64,000 nt of DNA from Dyella solisilvae (GTDB taxonomy: Bacteria > Pseudomonadota > Gammaproteobacteria > Xanthomonadales > Rhodanobacteraceae). Every line of letters begins with the position of its first letter. The first letter of the stretch is position 1. Where the stretch lies: the NCBI RefSeq assembly GCF_003351225.1, contig NZ_QQSY01000006.1, positions 33,504-97,503 of the forward strand, given 5' to 3'. The notes under the pieces were generated by a model. That model did not search any database, had not been told where the DNA came from, and was given only the letters and a program-made list of their open reading frames with translations. Shown piece by piece: positions 44,578 through 52,396 of this stretch. A program made the position numbers and the translations under genes.

Positions 44578-44931
44578 GTGCATTACCGGGATACAGTGGT
44601 GTGGGGCAAGGCGATGGAGATGGCCTGCGAGATCTATCGTTTGGCGAAGCTGATTCCAGACGAGGAAAGATACGGGTTGCGTAGTCAGATAACGCGTGCG
44701 GCGGTGTCAGTGCCAAGCAATATTGCTGAAGGATGGACAAGGGAATCCAAGAAGGAAAAGTCCCAGTTTCTCTCCATTGCCCATGGTTCACTCGCCGAGC
44801 TTGAGACTCAATTGACCCTCTGCGAGCGAGTCGGCTGGCTTGCCCTGTCGCAAACAGCTTGCGTAAGGCAGCAAGTGGAGGAAGTGAGCCGAATCCTGAC
44901 GACCATGCGTCGAAACCAACGAGCGCGATGA
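44578..44931 (+). CDS. Four-helix-bundle protein (23S rRNA IVS/S23 family)
   Basis: A 117-residue protein of the four-helix-bundle family found in intervening sequences of 23S rRNA genes and as the Avd accessory protein of diversity-generating retroelements. Family marks are VHYRDTVVWGKAMEMACEIYRL, LRSQITRAAVSVPSNIAEGW and the helical SLAELETQLTLCERVGWL. The GTG start at 44578 has GAGGAGG 4-5 bp upstream and gives the family N-terminus (HYRDTVVW). It runs opposite to nrdA and nrdB and sits inside a 456-bp inverted-repeat cassette. Molecular role of the family outside DGRs is unknown. Confidence 0.88.
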   Translation: MHYRDTVVWGKAMEMACEIYRLAKLIPDEERYGLRSQITRAAVSVPSNIAEGWTRESKKEKSQFLSIAHGSLAELETQLTLCERVGWLALSQTACVRQQVEEVSRILTTMRRNQRAR

Positions 44932-44938
44932 CCGCTTT

Positions 44939-44970
44939 CTCTCACTACTCACTTCTCTCCACTCACTCCT
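44939..44970 (-). repeat. Right terminal inverted repeat of the IVS cassette
   Basis: Read on the minus strand from 44970: AGGAGTGAGTG, GAGAGA, AGTGAG, T, AGTGAG, AG. It begins 7 bp after the IVS stop codon and ends 4 bp before the nrdA stop codon. Confidence 0.8.
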
Positions 44971-44974
44971 GGCT

Positions 44975-47464
44975 TTACTGGCACGCCTCGCAATACTCCG
45001 GATTTTCCAGCGAGCAGAACACCGCCGCCGTCGCCTGCTCTTGATCCGCCACCGGCGCCGGTTTCGCAACAGGCGCTGCGGACACCGTGGTCTTGGCAAT
45101 CTTGGTAGCCGGGCGCGAGCGCAGGTAGTAGGTGGTCTTGATGCCGGACTTCCATGCGTACATGTACATGGAGCTGAGCTGGCCGATGTTCGGGTTTTCC
45201 ATGAACAGGTTCAGCGACTGGCTCTGGTCGATGTACGCGCCGCGCGCGGCGCCCAGGTCGATCAAGGCCTTCTGCGGCAGTTCCCACACCGTGCGATAGA
45301 TGGTGCGCAGGCGTTCGGGAATCGCGCTGATGCCCTGGATCGAGCCTTCGGCCAGCTTGATGGCGTCGCGGATCTCGCTGGTCCACAGGCCCAGCGTTTT
45401 CAGCTCTTCCACCAGATAGCGGTTCACCACCAGGAAGTCACCGGACAGCGTCTCGCGCTTGAACAGGTTGCTCACCTGCGGCTCGATGCACTCGTAGCAG
45501 CCCGCGATGGAGGCGATGGTGGCGGTCGGCGCGATCGCGATCAGCAGCGAGTTGCGCAGGCCCTTGGCCTTGATCGACTCGCGCAGGTCATCCCAGCGCG
45601 CCTTGTCGGTCGGCTTCGCGTTCGACCAGTAGTCGAACTGCAGCTCGCCGTTGGCGGCGCGGCTTTCGGCAAAGCCCGGATGCGGTCCATGCTCGGCGGC
45701 CAGTTCGTTCGACTGCCACAGCGCGTTGTAATAGATCTCCTCGGCGATGCGCGTGGACAGCGTCAGCGCTTCGGCCGAATCGAACGGCAGGCGAAGCTTG
45801 AAGAAGACGTCCTGCAGGCCCATCACGCCCAGGCCGACCGGACGCCACTTGTTGTTGGCGACCTTGGCGGTGTCGATCGGATAGAAGTTCAGGTCGATCA
45901 CGCGATCAAGCTGGCGCACTGCGGTGCGCACCGTAGCGGCGAGCTTGTCGAAGTCGAAACGGCCATCCACGACATGGCGCGACAGGTTCACCGAGCCCAG
46001 GTTGCACACCGCCGTTTCCTCGGCATTGGTGACTTCGAGGATTTCGGTGCACAGGTTGGACAGGTGAATGACGTTTTCCGGCTTCGCCGTCTGGTTGCTG
46101 GTGGCGTTGCTTCGGTCCTTGAAGGTCATCCAGCCGTTGCCGGTCTGCGCCAGCGTGCGCAGCATGCGGGCATAGAGCTCGCGCGCCTTCACCTTCTTGG
46201 TGGCCAGGCCGGCGGCTTCCGCTTCACGGTAAGCCTTCTCGAACGTCTCGCCCCAGCTGTCGACGAAGTGCGGCACGATCTTGGGATCGAACAGCGACCA
46301 CTCGCCGTCGGTTTCCACGCGACGCATGAATTCGTCGGGGATCCAGTTGGCCAGGTTGAGGTTGTGCGTCCGGCGGGCTTCGTCGCCGGTGTTGTCGCGC
46401 AACTCGAGGAACTCCTCGATGTCGCCGTGCCACGGCTCCAGGTACACGCAGGCCGCGCCCTTGCGCTTGCCGCCCTGGTTCACCGCCGCGACGGAGGCGT
46501 CCAGCGTCTTCAGCCACGGCACCAGGCCGTTGGAGTGGCCGTTGGTGCCCTTGATCAGCGAGCCGCGCGAACGCACGCGCGAGTACGCCAGGCCGATGCC
46601 GCCGGCGAACTTGCTGAGCTTGGCCACGTCGCCGTACTTCTCGTAGATCGACTCCAGCGAGTCGGCCGGCGAGTCGAGCAGGAAGCAGGAGCTGAGCTGC
46701 TCGTGCGCGGTGCCCGCGTTGAACAGCGTCGGCGAGCTGGCGATGTATTCCAGCGAGGACAACAGGCGGTACAGCTCCAGCGTTTCGCCGATCTCGCTGC
46801 CGCCCAGCGCGCAGGCGATGCGCATGAAAAAGTGCTGCGGCGTCTCGATGACCTTGCGCAACTGCGGGTGGCGCAGCAGGTAGCGGTCATACACGGTGCG
46901 CAGGCCAAAGTACTCGAAGCGGCGCGTGGCGAGCGGGTCGATCGCGTCGTTGAGTTTGCGCGCGTTGGTCGACACGAAGTCGCGCAGTCGCTCGTTGAGG
47001 ATGCCCAGCTCCGCGCCGCGCGCGATGGACTGGGAGAAGCTCTGGATTTCCTGGCCGCTCACTTCCTTGTCGATGAACGCGCCCAGCAGGCGGGCGGCGA
47101 GCTGGCCGTATTCCGGCTCCTCGGCCGTGAGGGCGGCCGCGGTGCGGATGGACAGCTGGTCCAGTTCCTGCGTGGTGGCGCCGTCGTACAGGCCGCCGAT
47201 GGTCTTGAGCGCCACGCGCATCGGGTCCACCGCATGCAGGCCTTCGCTGCTGCGGGTCACGGCGCGGACGATCTTGTTCACGTCCACCACTTCCTGGCGG
47301 CCGTTGCGCTTGGTCACGCGCATCTGGCCCGGGTTGTGCGGCGGGGTCAGCGCGAACGGCGTGTCCGTGCGCGGGGTCTCCGCCACGACAGTTTCGGCAG
47401 AGAAAGCGGGGGCGTCGCCGCGCTCGTCGTCACGTTCGCGGCCGGTGGTATCGATAGGTTGCAT
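44975..47464 (-). CDS. nrdA: Class Ia ribonucleotide reductase, alpha subunit
   Basis: An 829-residue catalytic subunit. An ATP-cone (about 48-135: MRVTKRNGRQEVVDVNKIVRAVTRSSEGL) supports allosteric activity control. The barrel domain has the usual blocks (SSCFLLDSPADSLESIY, NLCTEI, GVMGLQDVFF, PTATIASIAGCYECIEP). The C-terminal tail ends ENPEYCEACQ, keeping the redox CxxC that is reduced by thioredoxin or glutaredoxin. First gene of the nrdAB operon; it follows a long leader with a cobalamin riboswitch. The stop codon is 4 bp from the inserted IVS cassette, so the gene itself is intact. Confidence 0.97.
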   Translation of the reverse strand: MQPIDTTGRERDDERGDAPAFSAETVVAETPRTDTPFALTPPHNPGQMRVTKRNGRQEVVDVNKIVRAVTRSSEGLHAVDPMRVALKTIGGLYDGATTQELDQLSIRTAAALTAEEPEYGQLAARLLGAFIDKEVSGQEIQSFSQSIARGAELGILNERLRDFVSTNARKLNDAIDPLATRRFEYFGLRTVYDRYLLRHPQLRKVIETPQHFFMRIACALGGSEIGETLELYRLLSSLEYIASSPTLFNAGTAHEQLSSCFLLDSPADSLESIYEKYGDVAKLSKFAGGIGLAYSRVRSRGSLIKGTNGHSNGLVPWLKTLDASVAAVNQGGKRKGAACVYLEPWHGDIEEFLELRDNTGDEARRTHNLNLANWIPDEFMRRVETDGEWSLFDPKIVPHFVDSWGETFEKAYREAEAAGLATKKVKARELYARMLRTLAQTGNGWMTFKDRSNATSNQTAKPENVIHLSNLCTEILEVTNAEETAVCNLGSVNLSRHVVDGRFDFDKLAATVRTAVRQLDRVIDLNFYPIDTAKVANNKWRPVGLGVMGLQDVFFKLRLPFDSAEALTLSTRIAEEIYYNALWQSNELAAEHGPHPGFAESRAANGELQFDYWSNAKPTDKARWDDLRESIKAKGLRNSLLIAIAPTATIASIAGCYECIEPQVSNLFKRETLSGDFLVVNRYLVEELKTLGLWTSEIRDAIKLAEGSIQGISAIPERLRTIYRTVWELPQKALIDLGAARGAYIDQSQSLNLFMENPNIGQLSSMYMYAWKSGIKTTYYLRSRPATKIAKTTVSAAPVAKPAPVADQEQATAAVFCSLENPEYCEACQ

Positions 47465-47619
47465 GGCGACTTCGCTCCAAGCGTGGTCATCAACCGCCTG
47501 CTCCCGCGCGCAGGGCTGAAGAGATGCACTTCCACGGACGGTCGATCAGCAGGGCTTGAGGCCCCGCGCATCGACGCACTTCCCCGCGGAAGCCGTCATC
47601 TCGCATCGTGGCGCTCAGG

Positions 47620-47795
47620 CCACGACGTGTCGGCAGGTCTTCGGACTTGCGGACGACGGGTCTTGCGACCCGACCTACTCGCTCCCGCTTCCCAGCCGCT
47701 GAGGGCCAGTGCGTTGTTGGCTTTCGTTTCCGCTTACCGCTGCGGGGCAGTTCCGGATTCCCACCGGATTCCCTATTAAGCCAGTCCGACCGTGG
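47620..47795 (-). promoter_or_regulatory. Cobalamin riboswitch in the nrdA leader
   Basis: On the minus strand the conserved blocks of the B12 riboswitch run in order: GGCTTAATAGGGAATCC and GGTGGGAATCCGGAACTG, CCCCGCAGCGGTAAG, the GCACTGG variant of the B12 box (~47703-47712), and AGTCCGAAGACCTGCC (47632-47647). P1 closes with CCACG and TCGG segments at 47786-47795 pairing with 47620-47633. The nrdA ATG is 156 nt further on. By known practice it lowers expression of this B12-independent enzyme when adenosylcobalamin is available. Confidence 0.93.
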
Positions 47796-47820
47796 GTCTG
47801 AGAGTGGCGCCGACGCGGCA

Positions 47821-47862
47821 CAACATATCGGGCCGATCCGGGTCGGTCAACCCAACAGATTG
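47821..47862. promoter_or_regulatory. Paired NrdR-box-like sites
   Basis: Cores CAACATATCG (47821-47830) and CAACAGATTG (47853-47862) each match the NrdR core CwAtATaTwG at 8 of 10 positions and are 32 bp apart, about three helical turns. One overlaps the -10 box; the other is just upstream of -35. Fits known NrdR repression of nrd operons. Based on consensus from memory. Confidence 0.5.
47822..47850 (-). promoter_or_regulatory. Promoter of nrdAB
   Basis: On the minus strand TTGACC (47850-47845) and TATGTT (47827-47822) are exactly 17 bp apart. Transcription from here would start ahead of the riboswitch 5' end. Confidence 0.7.
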
Positions 47863-47880
47863 TGGATTGCGCGTGGATAA
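47861..47880. promoter_or_regulatory. Two DnaA-box-like sites upstream of nrdA
   Basis: TGTGGATTG (47861-47869) and CGTGGATAA (47872-47880) match TGTGGATAA at 7/9 and 8/9, in the same orientation, 11 bp apart. DnaA control of nrdAB is established in E. coli; here it is inferred. The rest of the intergenic space to 47959 shows nothing further. Confidence 0.4.
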
Positions 47881-47959
47881 AAATCGAAAATCCGAGGCGC
47901 GGGACGGGCTTAGAACGGATTAGGAAAATTTCTGGGGGATCGCGGGGCGGGGACGCAGC

Positions 47960-48823
47960 TTAGCCGTCCAGCCCCTCCAGCGCGGCGACAAACTGGCGGG
48001 CGAAGCGGTGCACGTCGCCGGGCCAGCGGGCGGAAACATAATTGCCGTCGCGCACCACGAAGGCCGGCGTGTCGTCAGTGTCGCTGTCTCGCGTGAGACC
48101 GCCGGTCTTGCGCCAGTGATGAGGCGCTTCGCGTGGCACATCGAGAAAGTCGTCGGGGCGAGCCAGCGCGCGCGTCACTTCCTGCTGCACCGACATGTAG
48201 CCGGCCGGCTGGCCGGGGCCGTCGGGGTAGGTGCGGTAGTAGTCCGGGTCCCAGAAGCGGGTGATGCGGGTGAGCGACCAGGCGGATTTCTCCAGCGCCC
48301 AGGTCAGTCCGGTGGTCCGCCGGCCGTGCAGGACGGAACGCCCGTCTGGCCCAAGGCTGCGCGCCACCAGCACCACGCCGTGGCAGATCGCCGCCACCGG
48401 TCGGTTCGCCGCGAAGCACGCAGTCACGACCGACTGCAGCAGGGGGCTTTCCAGGTATTCGCGCATGCCGCGGGCCCGATGCCCACCCGGCAACAGCAGG
48501 CCATCGAACTGCGACGGGTCGATGGCATCCCAGCGCAGTGGTGACCTGAAAGCCACGTCCTCGATCATCGCAGCGTAGTCACGTCGCGCAACCGCATTCG
48601 CCCGCAACAGACGTCCAAACGCGGTGAGCTTGCGAAGGCCCGGTACGCAGCCCCACGGATCGAGCTCCTCGCCGCTGAGCATGAGCGGATCGGCCGCCGA
48701 CGGCTGGCCGTCGGGTGTGGCGAAACTCACGCGATGACCAGCCTGGATGAGGATGCGCCAGGGCACGGCGGCTTCGCTGGGGTCAAAGTCGCGACGGGGT
48801 AGCGGAACGAGGACATGGGCCAT
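47960..48823 (-). CDS. DJ-1/PfpI family protein (class I glutamine amidotransferase-like)
   Basis: A 287-residue protein of the DJ-1/PfpI superfamily. The nucleophile elbow is AICHGVVL with Cys at residue ~147, preceded by the LLLPGGHRARGMREYL block. The long C-terminal part (RFWDPDYYRTYPDGPGQPAG...) is typical of the larger family branch that includes Hsp31-like proteins. Family members are proteases, glyoxalases or protein repair enzymes; the sequence does not decide. Start at ATG 48823. Confidence 0.87.
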   Translation of the reverse strand: MAHVLVPLPRRDFDPSEAAVPWRILIQAGHRVSFATPDGQPSAADPLMLSGEELDPWGCVPGLRKLTAFGRLLRANAVARRDYAAMIEDVAFRSPLRWDAIDPSQFDGLLLPGGHRARGMREYLESPLLQSVVTACFAANRPVAAICHGVVLVARSLGPDGRSVLHGRRTTGLTWALEKSAWSLTRITRFWDPDYYRTYPDGPGQPAGYMSVQQEVTRALARPDDFLDVPREAPHHWRKTGGLTRDSDTDDTPAFVVRDGNYVSARWPGDVHRFARQFVAALEGLDG

Positions 48824-48900
48824 GGCGAAAGTGTAGCGATGGTTGCGCTATCACTACATCGCCATGCAAGCTGCGGATTCGACCTGAGAGGGTGTCCGCG

Positions 48901-50160
48901 ATGGGCCATCCGCTGTTGCTCGTCCAGTTGCTCGTGATCATCGTGGCCGCGCGCCTGATGGCGTGGGCGTTGCGCTGGCTCGGCCAGCCGGCCGTGGTGG
49001 GCGAGATGATCGCCGGCCTCGCGCTGGGGCCGCTGGTGTTTGGCGCGCTGGCGCCGTCCTGGCAGGCGCAGCTGTTTCCCGCGGACAGTCTTGGCAACCT
49101 GCAGAGCCTCAGCACGCTCGGGCTGGTGCTGTTCATGACGGTGGTGGGCGCGGAACTGCGCATTCCACAGGGTTCGCGGGTGTTGCGGCCCGCGGGCTGG
49201 ATCGGTGGACTGGCGTGTGCGCTACCGGCCTTGCTCGCGCTCGGCATCGCGCCGTGGTTGTACGGTGCTTACGCACCCGCCGGCGTGGCGTACTGGCCGT
49301 TTGCATTGTTTCTGGCAACGGCCTGCGCGATCACCGCGCTGCCGGTGATGGCGCGCATCGTGAAGGAACGGCGTCTTACCGACACCACGCCTGGCCGCCT
49401 GGGACTTGCCGCCGCCGCCGTCGCCGACGTGTTTGCCTGGGTGGCCCTGGCTTTTGTGGTCGCTCTGATCAGCGCGCGCGGCAGTTGGTGGCCGTTCTTG
49501 CGCACGATAGGCGGACTGCTGGGGCTGCTAGCCGTGGCCTGGCTGGTGTTGCGACCGTTGTGCGCTCGGCTGCTCGCACGGCATGCACCGGACGGACAGA
49601 CCCGCGGCGCCGTGCTCGCCTTCCTGCTGGCGGGCGCGTTCGGTTGTGCGGCGGTCACCGAATGGCTGGGCCTGCACGCGGTGTTCGGCGCGTTCCTGTT
49701 CGGCGTGTGCCTGCCACGCGATGATCGCTTGCTGCATGGACTGATCGAGCGGGTCGAGCACGTCACCCTGGCCGCGTTCCTGCCCGTGGTCTTCGTGCTC
49801 GCCGGCCTGAGCACCACCGCCGAGCTGCTGAGCGCTGACGCCGCGCTCGCCCTGACGCTGGTGCTGCTGGTGGCCATTGGCGGCAAGCTGATCGGCGGCG
49901 CCCTGGGCGCCCGCGTGGCGGGTCAGGGTTGGCGCGACAGCCTGGCCATCGGTTCGCTCATGAATGCGCGAGGCCTGATGGAGCTCATCGTGATCAAGGT
50001 GGGCCTCGACGCGGGCGTGATCACCCCCGCGATGTTCACCATCCTGCTGGTGATGGCCATCCTCACCACCATGATGACGACGCCGATGGTGATGGCGCTG
50101 GAGTCGCGAGGCGCAGCAGCAGTGAGCGAAGCAAGCGGGATGAGCGGTACCGACGCCTGA
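48901..50160 (+). CDS. CPA2-family cation:proton antiporter
   Basis: A 419-residue membrane protein with 11-13 hydrophobic segments. Family marks are GQPAVVGEMIAGLALGPLVFG in TM2-3, FMTVVGAEL, ATACAITALPVMARIVKERRL and GSLMNARGLMELIVIKVGLDAGVI. It resembles the membrane part of KefB/KefC or NapA-type Na+/H+ or K+/H+ exchangers but lacks the C-terminal nucleotide-binding RCK domain. ATG 48901 is used; a GTG at 48892 overlaps its own ribosome site. Divergent from the DJ-1 gene. Confidence 0.88.
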   Translation: MGHPLLLVQLLVIIVAARLMAWALRWLGQPAVVGEMIAGLALGPLVFGALAPSWQAQLFPADSLGNLQSLSTLGLVLFMTVVGAELRIPQGSRVLRPAGWIGGLACALPALLALGIAPWLYGAYAPAGVAYWPFALFLATACAITALPVMARIVKERRLTDTTPGRLGLAAAAVADVFAWVALAFVVALISARGSWWPFLRTIGGLLGLLAVAWLVLRPLCARLLARHAPDGQTRGAVLAFLLAGAFGCAAVTEWLGLHAVFGAFLFGVCLPRDDRLLHGLIERVEHVTLAAFLPVVFVLAGLSTTAELLSADAALALTLVLLVAIGGKLIGGALGARVAGQGWRDSLAIGSLMNARGLMELIVIKVGLDAGVITPAMFTILLVMAILTTMMTTPMVMALESRGAAAVSEASGMSGTDA

Positions 50161-50184
50161 GCGCCGGTACCGCATGGCATTGCA

Positions 50185-52257
50185 TCACCAGATGCGCACG
50201 CGCTCCTCGGGCGACAGGTAGAGCTTGTCGCCGGCCTTCACGCCGAACGCCTCGTACCACCCGTCGATATTGCGCACCGGTCCGTTGACTCGGAACGTGC
50301 GGGGGGAGTGCGGGTCGCTGGTGACCTGGCGGCGGATGGCGTCGTCGGTGAGCTTGCCGCGCCAGGCCTGCGCCCAGCCGAGGAACACGCGCTGGTCGCC
50401 GGTGAGGCCGTCGATCACGGGCGCCGGCTTGCCGTGCAGCGAGGCGTGGTAGGCGTCCAGCGCCAGGGTGAGGCCGCCGAGGTCGGCAATGTTCTCGCCC
50501 ATGGTCAGGTTGCCGTTGATGTGCACGCCGGGCAGTGGTTCGAAGGCGTCGTACTGGGCGCCGAGCTTTTTCGCGCGCTCGTCGAAAGCCTTCGCGTCCG
50601 CAGGCGTCCACCAGTCGCGCAGGTTGCCGTCGGCGTCGATCTTGCGGCCTTCGTCGTCGAAGCCGTGGGTCAGCTCATGGCCGATGACGCCACCAATGGC
50701 GCCGTAGTTGATGGCCGGATCCGCATTCGGATCAAAGATCGGCGGCTGCAGGATGGCGGCGGGAAACACGATGTCGCGCAGCGACCCGTTGTAGGCGTCG
50801 TTGGTCTGCGGCGTCATCGACCAGTCGCTGCGGTCCACCGGACCGCCGAGGCGATTGAGGTAGAACGCGTAGTCGGCCTGGGCGGCGTGCAGCACGTTGC
50901 CGACCAGGTCGTCGCTGCGCATCGTCACGTTCGCGTAGTCGCGCGGGTGATCGGGGTAGCCGACCTTGATGGTGTAGGTATCGAGTTTGCGCAGGGCCTG
51001 TTCGCGAGTCTTCGGCCCCATCCAGTCGAGCTTCTCGATGCGCGCGTGGTAGGCCGCCTTGAGGTTGGCCACCAGCGCTTCGATCTTGGCCTTCGACGAG
51101 GCCGGGAAGTAGCGGGTGGTGTAGAGCTGCCCCACGCCCCAGCCCAGGTTGCCGAAGCAGGCAAGGCGCTCGCCGGTGCCGCAATCGCCGCCGGACACCG
51201 CGTGCACCGCGCGCTTCCAGCGCGCTTCCTGCTGCTGCTGGCCGGTGAGCGTCTTGGCGTGCAGGCCGAAGTAGGCATCCTGGAAGGGCTTGGACAGGTA
51301 ATACGCCGCGTTGTCGGCGACGCGTGCCGCCTGCCAGGCCTGGATGGTGGCGACTGGCGTCCTCGCGTACACCTCTGCAAGCCGGGGGAAGGCCGTCTTC
51401 TCGGCCACCACGACGCGCTTGAGGTCGCCCAGCTGCGCGGCCTTCAGGTAACCGGCCCAGTCAAAGCCGGGCGTCAGCTTCTGCAGGTCGGCGATGCTCA
51501 TGGGGTTGTACGTGGCCACCGGGTCGCGCTGCTCGACCTTGCTCCAGCTGGCCTGTGCGATCTCCGTTTCGAACGCCACCACGTCCTTGGCGGCGGCCTC
51601 CGGCTGCGGCCAGCCCGCCAGGGTGAGCAGCTGGGTCACATAGGCCTGGTAGGCGGCCTTCTGCTTGGCGAATTCGGGCTTGAGGTAATAGTCGCGGTCG
51701 GGCAGGCCGAGACCGGCCTGGGTGAGGTAGATCGCGTAGTGGCTGGTGTCCTTGAGGTCGACGTCCATCACGGTGTCGAACAGGGCGCCTTCGAAGTCGA
51801 CATTGGTGCGGCCCATCAGGGCCGCCTGCGCATCGCGGGTGGTGGCTTGCCGCACGGCGTCGAGCTGCGGCGCGATGGGCTTGGCGCCCAGCGCGTCGAC
51901 ACGCGCCTCGTCCATGTAGGAGCGGTAGAACGCGCCCACCTTGCCCTCGAGCGTCGTCGGCGCTTCGTTGCCGTTCGCCGATGCTTCCATCAGCGCGTGC
52001 AGGCGCTGCTCGGTGAGGTCGGTCATGGCGAGTCGAAGGCTGACCGCCGGTTTGTCGGGCGGAATGGGCGTGTGGTCCAGCCAGGCGCCGTTGGCGTAGC
52101 GGAAGAAGTTGTCTCCCGGCTTCGTCGCCGGGTCCGCGCCGGCCTGATCGAAGCCCCAGCTGCCGTATTGGGGTTTGCCCGTCGTCGGGTCGGCGGCCTG
52201 AGCCGAGCCGACCATCAGCGCTGCCGCGCACGCCACTACCAGGATCCTGCTCACCAT
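50185..52257 (-). CDS. M13 family (PepO/neprilysin-like) metallopeptidase, exported
   Basis: A 690-residue zinc peptidase with a signal peptide (MVSRILVVACAAALMVGSAQAAD). The zinc motif HELTH is at residues 527-531 within VIGHELTHGFDDEGRKID, the third ligand is in ENIADLGGLTLALDAY, and the substrate-binding NAYY-like motif reads NDAYNGSLRDIVFPA. The C-terminus ends VRIW, characteristic of M13. It cuts oligopeptides in the periplasm or outside the cell. Start at 52257 exposes the signal peptide. Confidence 0.94.
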   Translation of the reverse strand: MVSRILVVACAAALMVGSAQAADPTTGKPQYGSWGFDQAGADPATKPGDNFFRYANGAWLDHTPIPPDKPAVSLRLAMTDLTEQRLHALMEASANGNEAPTTLEGKVGAFYRSYMDEARVDALGAKPIAPQLDAVRQATTRDAQAALMGRTNVDFEGALFDTVMDVDLKDTSHYAIYLTQAGLGLPDRDYYLKPEFAKQKAAYQAYVTQLLTLAGWPQPEAAAKDVVAFETEIAQASWSKVEQRDPVATYNPMSIADLQKLTPGFDWAGYLKAAQLGDLKRVVVAEKTAFPRLAEVYARTPVATIQAWQAARVADNAAYYLSKPFQDAYFGLHAKTLTGQQQQEARWKRAVHAVSGGDCGTGERLACFGNLGWGVGQLYTTRYFPASSKAKIEALVANLKAAYHARIEKLDWMGPKTREQALRKLDTYTIKVGYPDHPRDYANVTMRSDDLVGNVLHAAQADYAFYLNRLGGPVDRSDWSMTPQTNDAYNGSLRDIVFPAAILQPPIFDPNADPAINYGAIGGVIGHELTHGFDDEGRKIDADGNLRDWWTPADAKAFDERAKKLGAQYDAFEPLPGVHINGNLTMGENIADLGGLTLALDAYHASLHGKPAPVIDGLTGDQRVFLGWAQAWRGKLTDDAIRRQVTSDPHSPRTFRVNGPVRNIDGWYEAFGVKAGDKLYLSPEERVRIW

Positions 52258-52347
52258 ATGCCCTCCCGCCATGATTGAGTCGTGTGCTGATGCTCGCATG
52301 CTGGCGTCACCTTGCGAGTGCCGGAAGTGGTACGGCCCTGAAACGCA

Positions 52348-52373
52348 AACGGCCCGGCGTGGGCCGGGCCGTT
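52348..52373. terminator. Hairpin terminator after the small secreted-protein gene
   Basis: Perfect 11-bp stem AACGGCCCGGC (52348-52358) / GCCGGGCCGTT (52363-52373) with a 4-nt loop. On the minus strand it is followed by a short purine-mixed tract (TGCG) rather than a T-run, so it may be weak or act as a processing hairpin. Confidence 0.5.
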
Positions 52374-52396
52374 CGTGCCGCCAGGGCGGGGAAAGC

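Larger units (their letters stand above)
44515..44970. mobile_element. 456-bp IVS cassette with 32-bp terminal inverted repeats
   Basis: Left repeat 44515-44546 and right repeat 44939-44970 are inverted copies matching at 29 of 32 positions, each with three AGTGAG hexamers in the same order and spacing. The only gene between them is the four-helix-bundle gene. The right end is 4 bp from the nrdA stop; the left end is inside nrdB. It carries no transposase. Interpretation as a mobile or formerly mobile cassette is inference, based on repeats, compactness and reversed orientation inside an essential operon. Confidence 0.65.

Noticed and set aside
44515..44970. Insertion sequence with its own transposase
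   Set aside because: The element is 456 bp and its only gene is a four-helix-bundle protein with no transposase motif.
47465..47619. Leader peptide upstream of nrdA
   Set aside because: No short frame with a ribosome site was found; the region is better explained as the riboswitch expression platform.
45041..47779. 912-codon open frame antisense to nrdA and running into the riboswitch
   Set aside because: Composition (Ala/Arg/Val/Leu-rich, no domains) is that of a shadow; it covers a well-supported gene and an RNA element.
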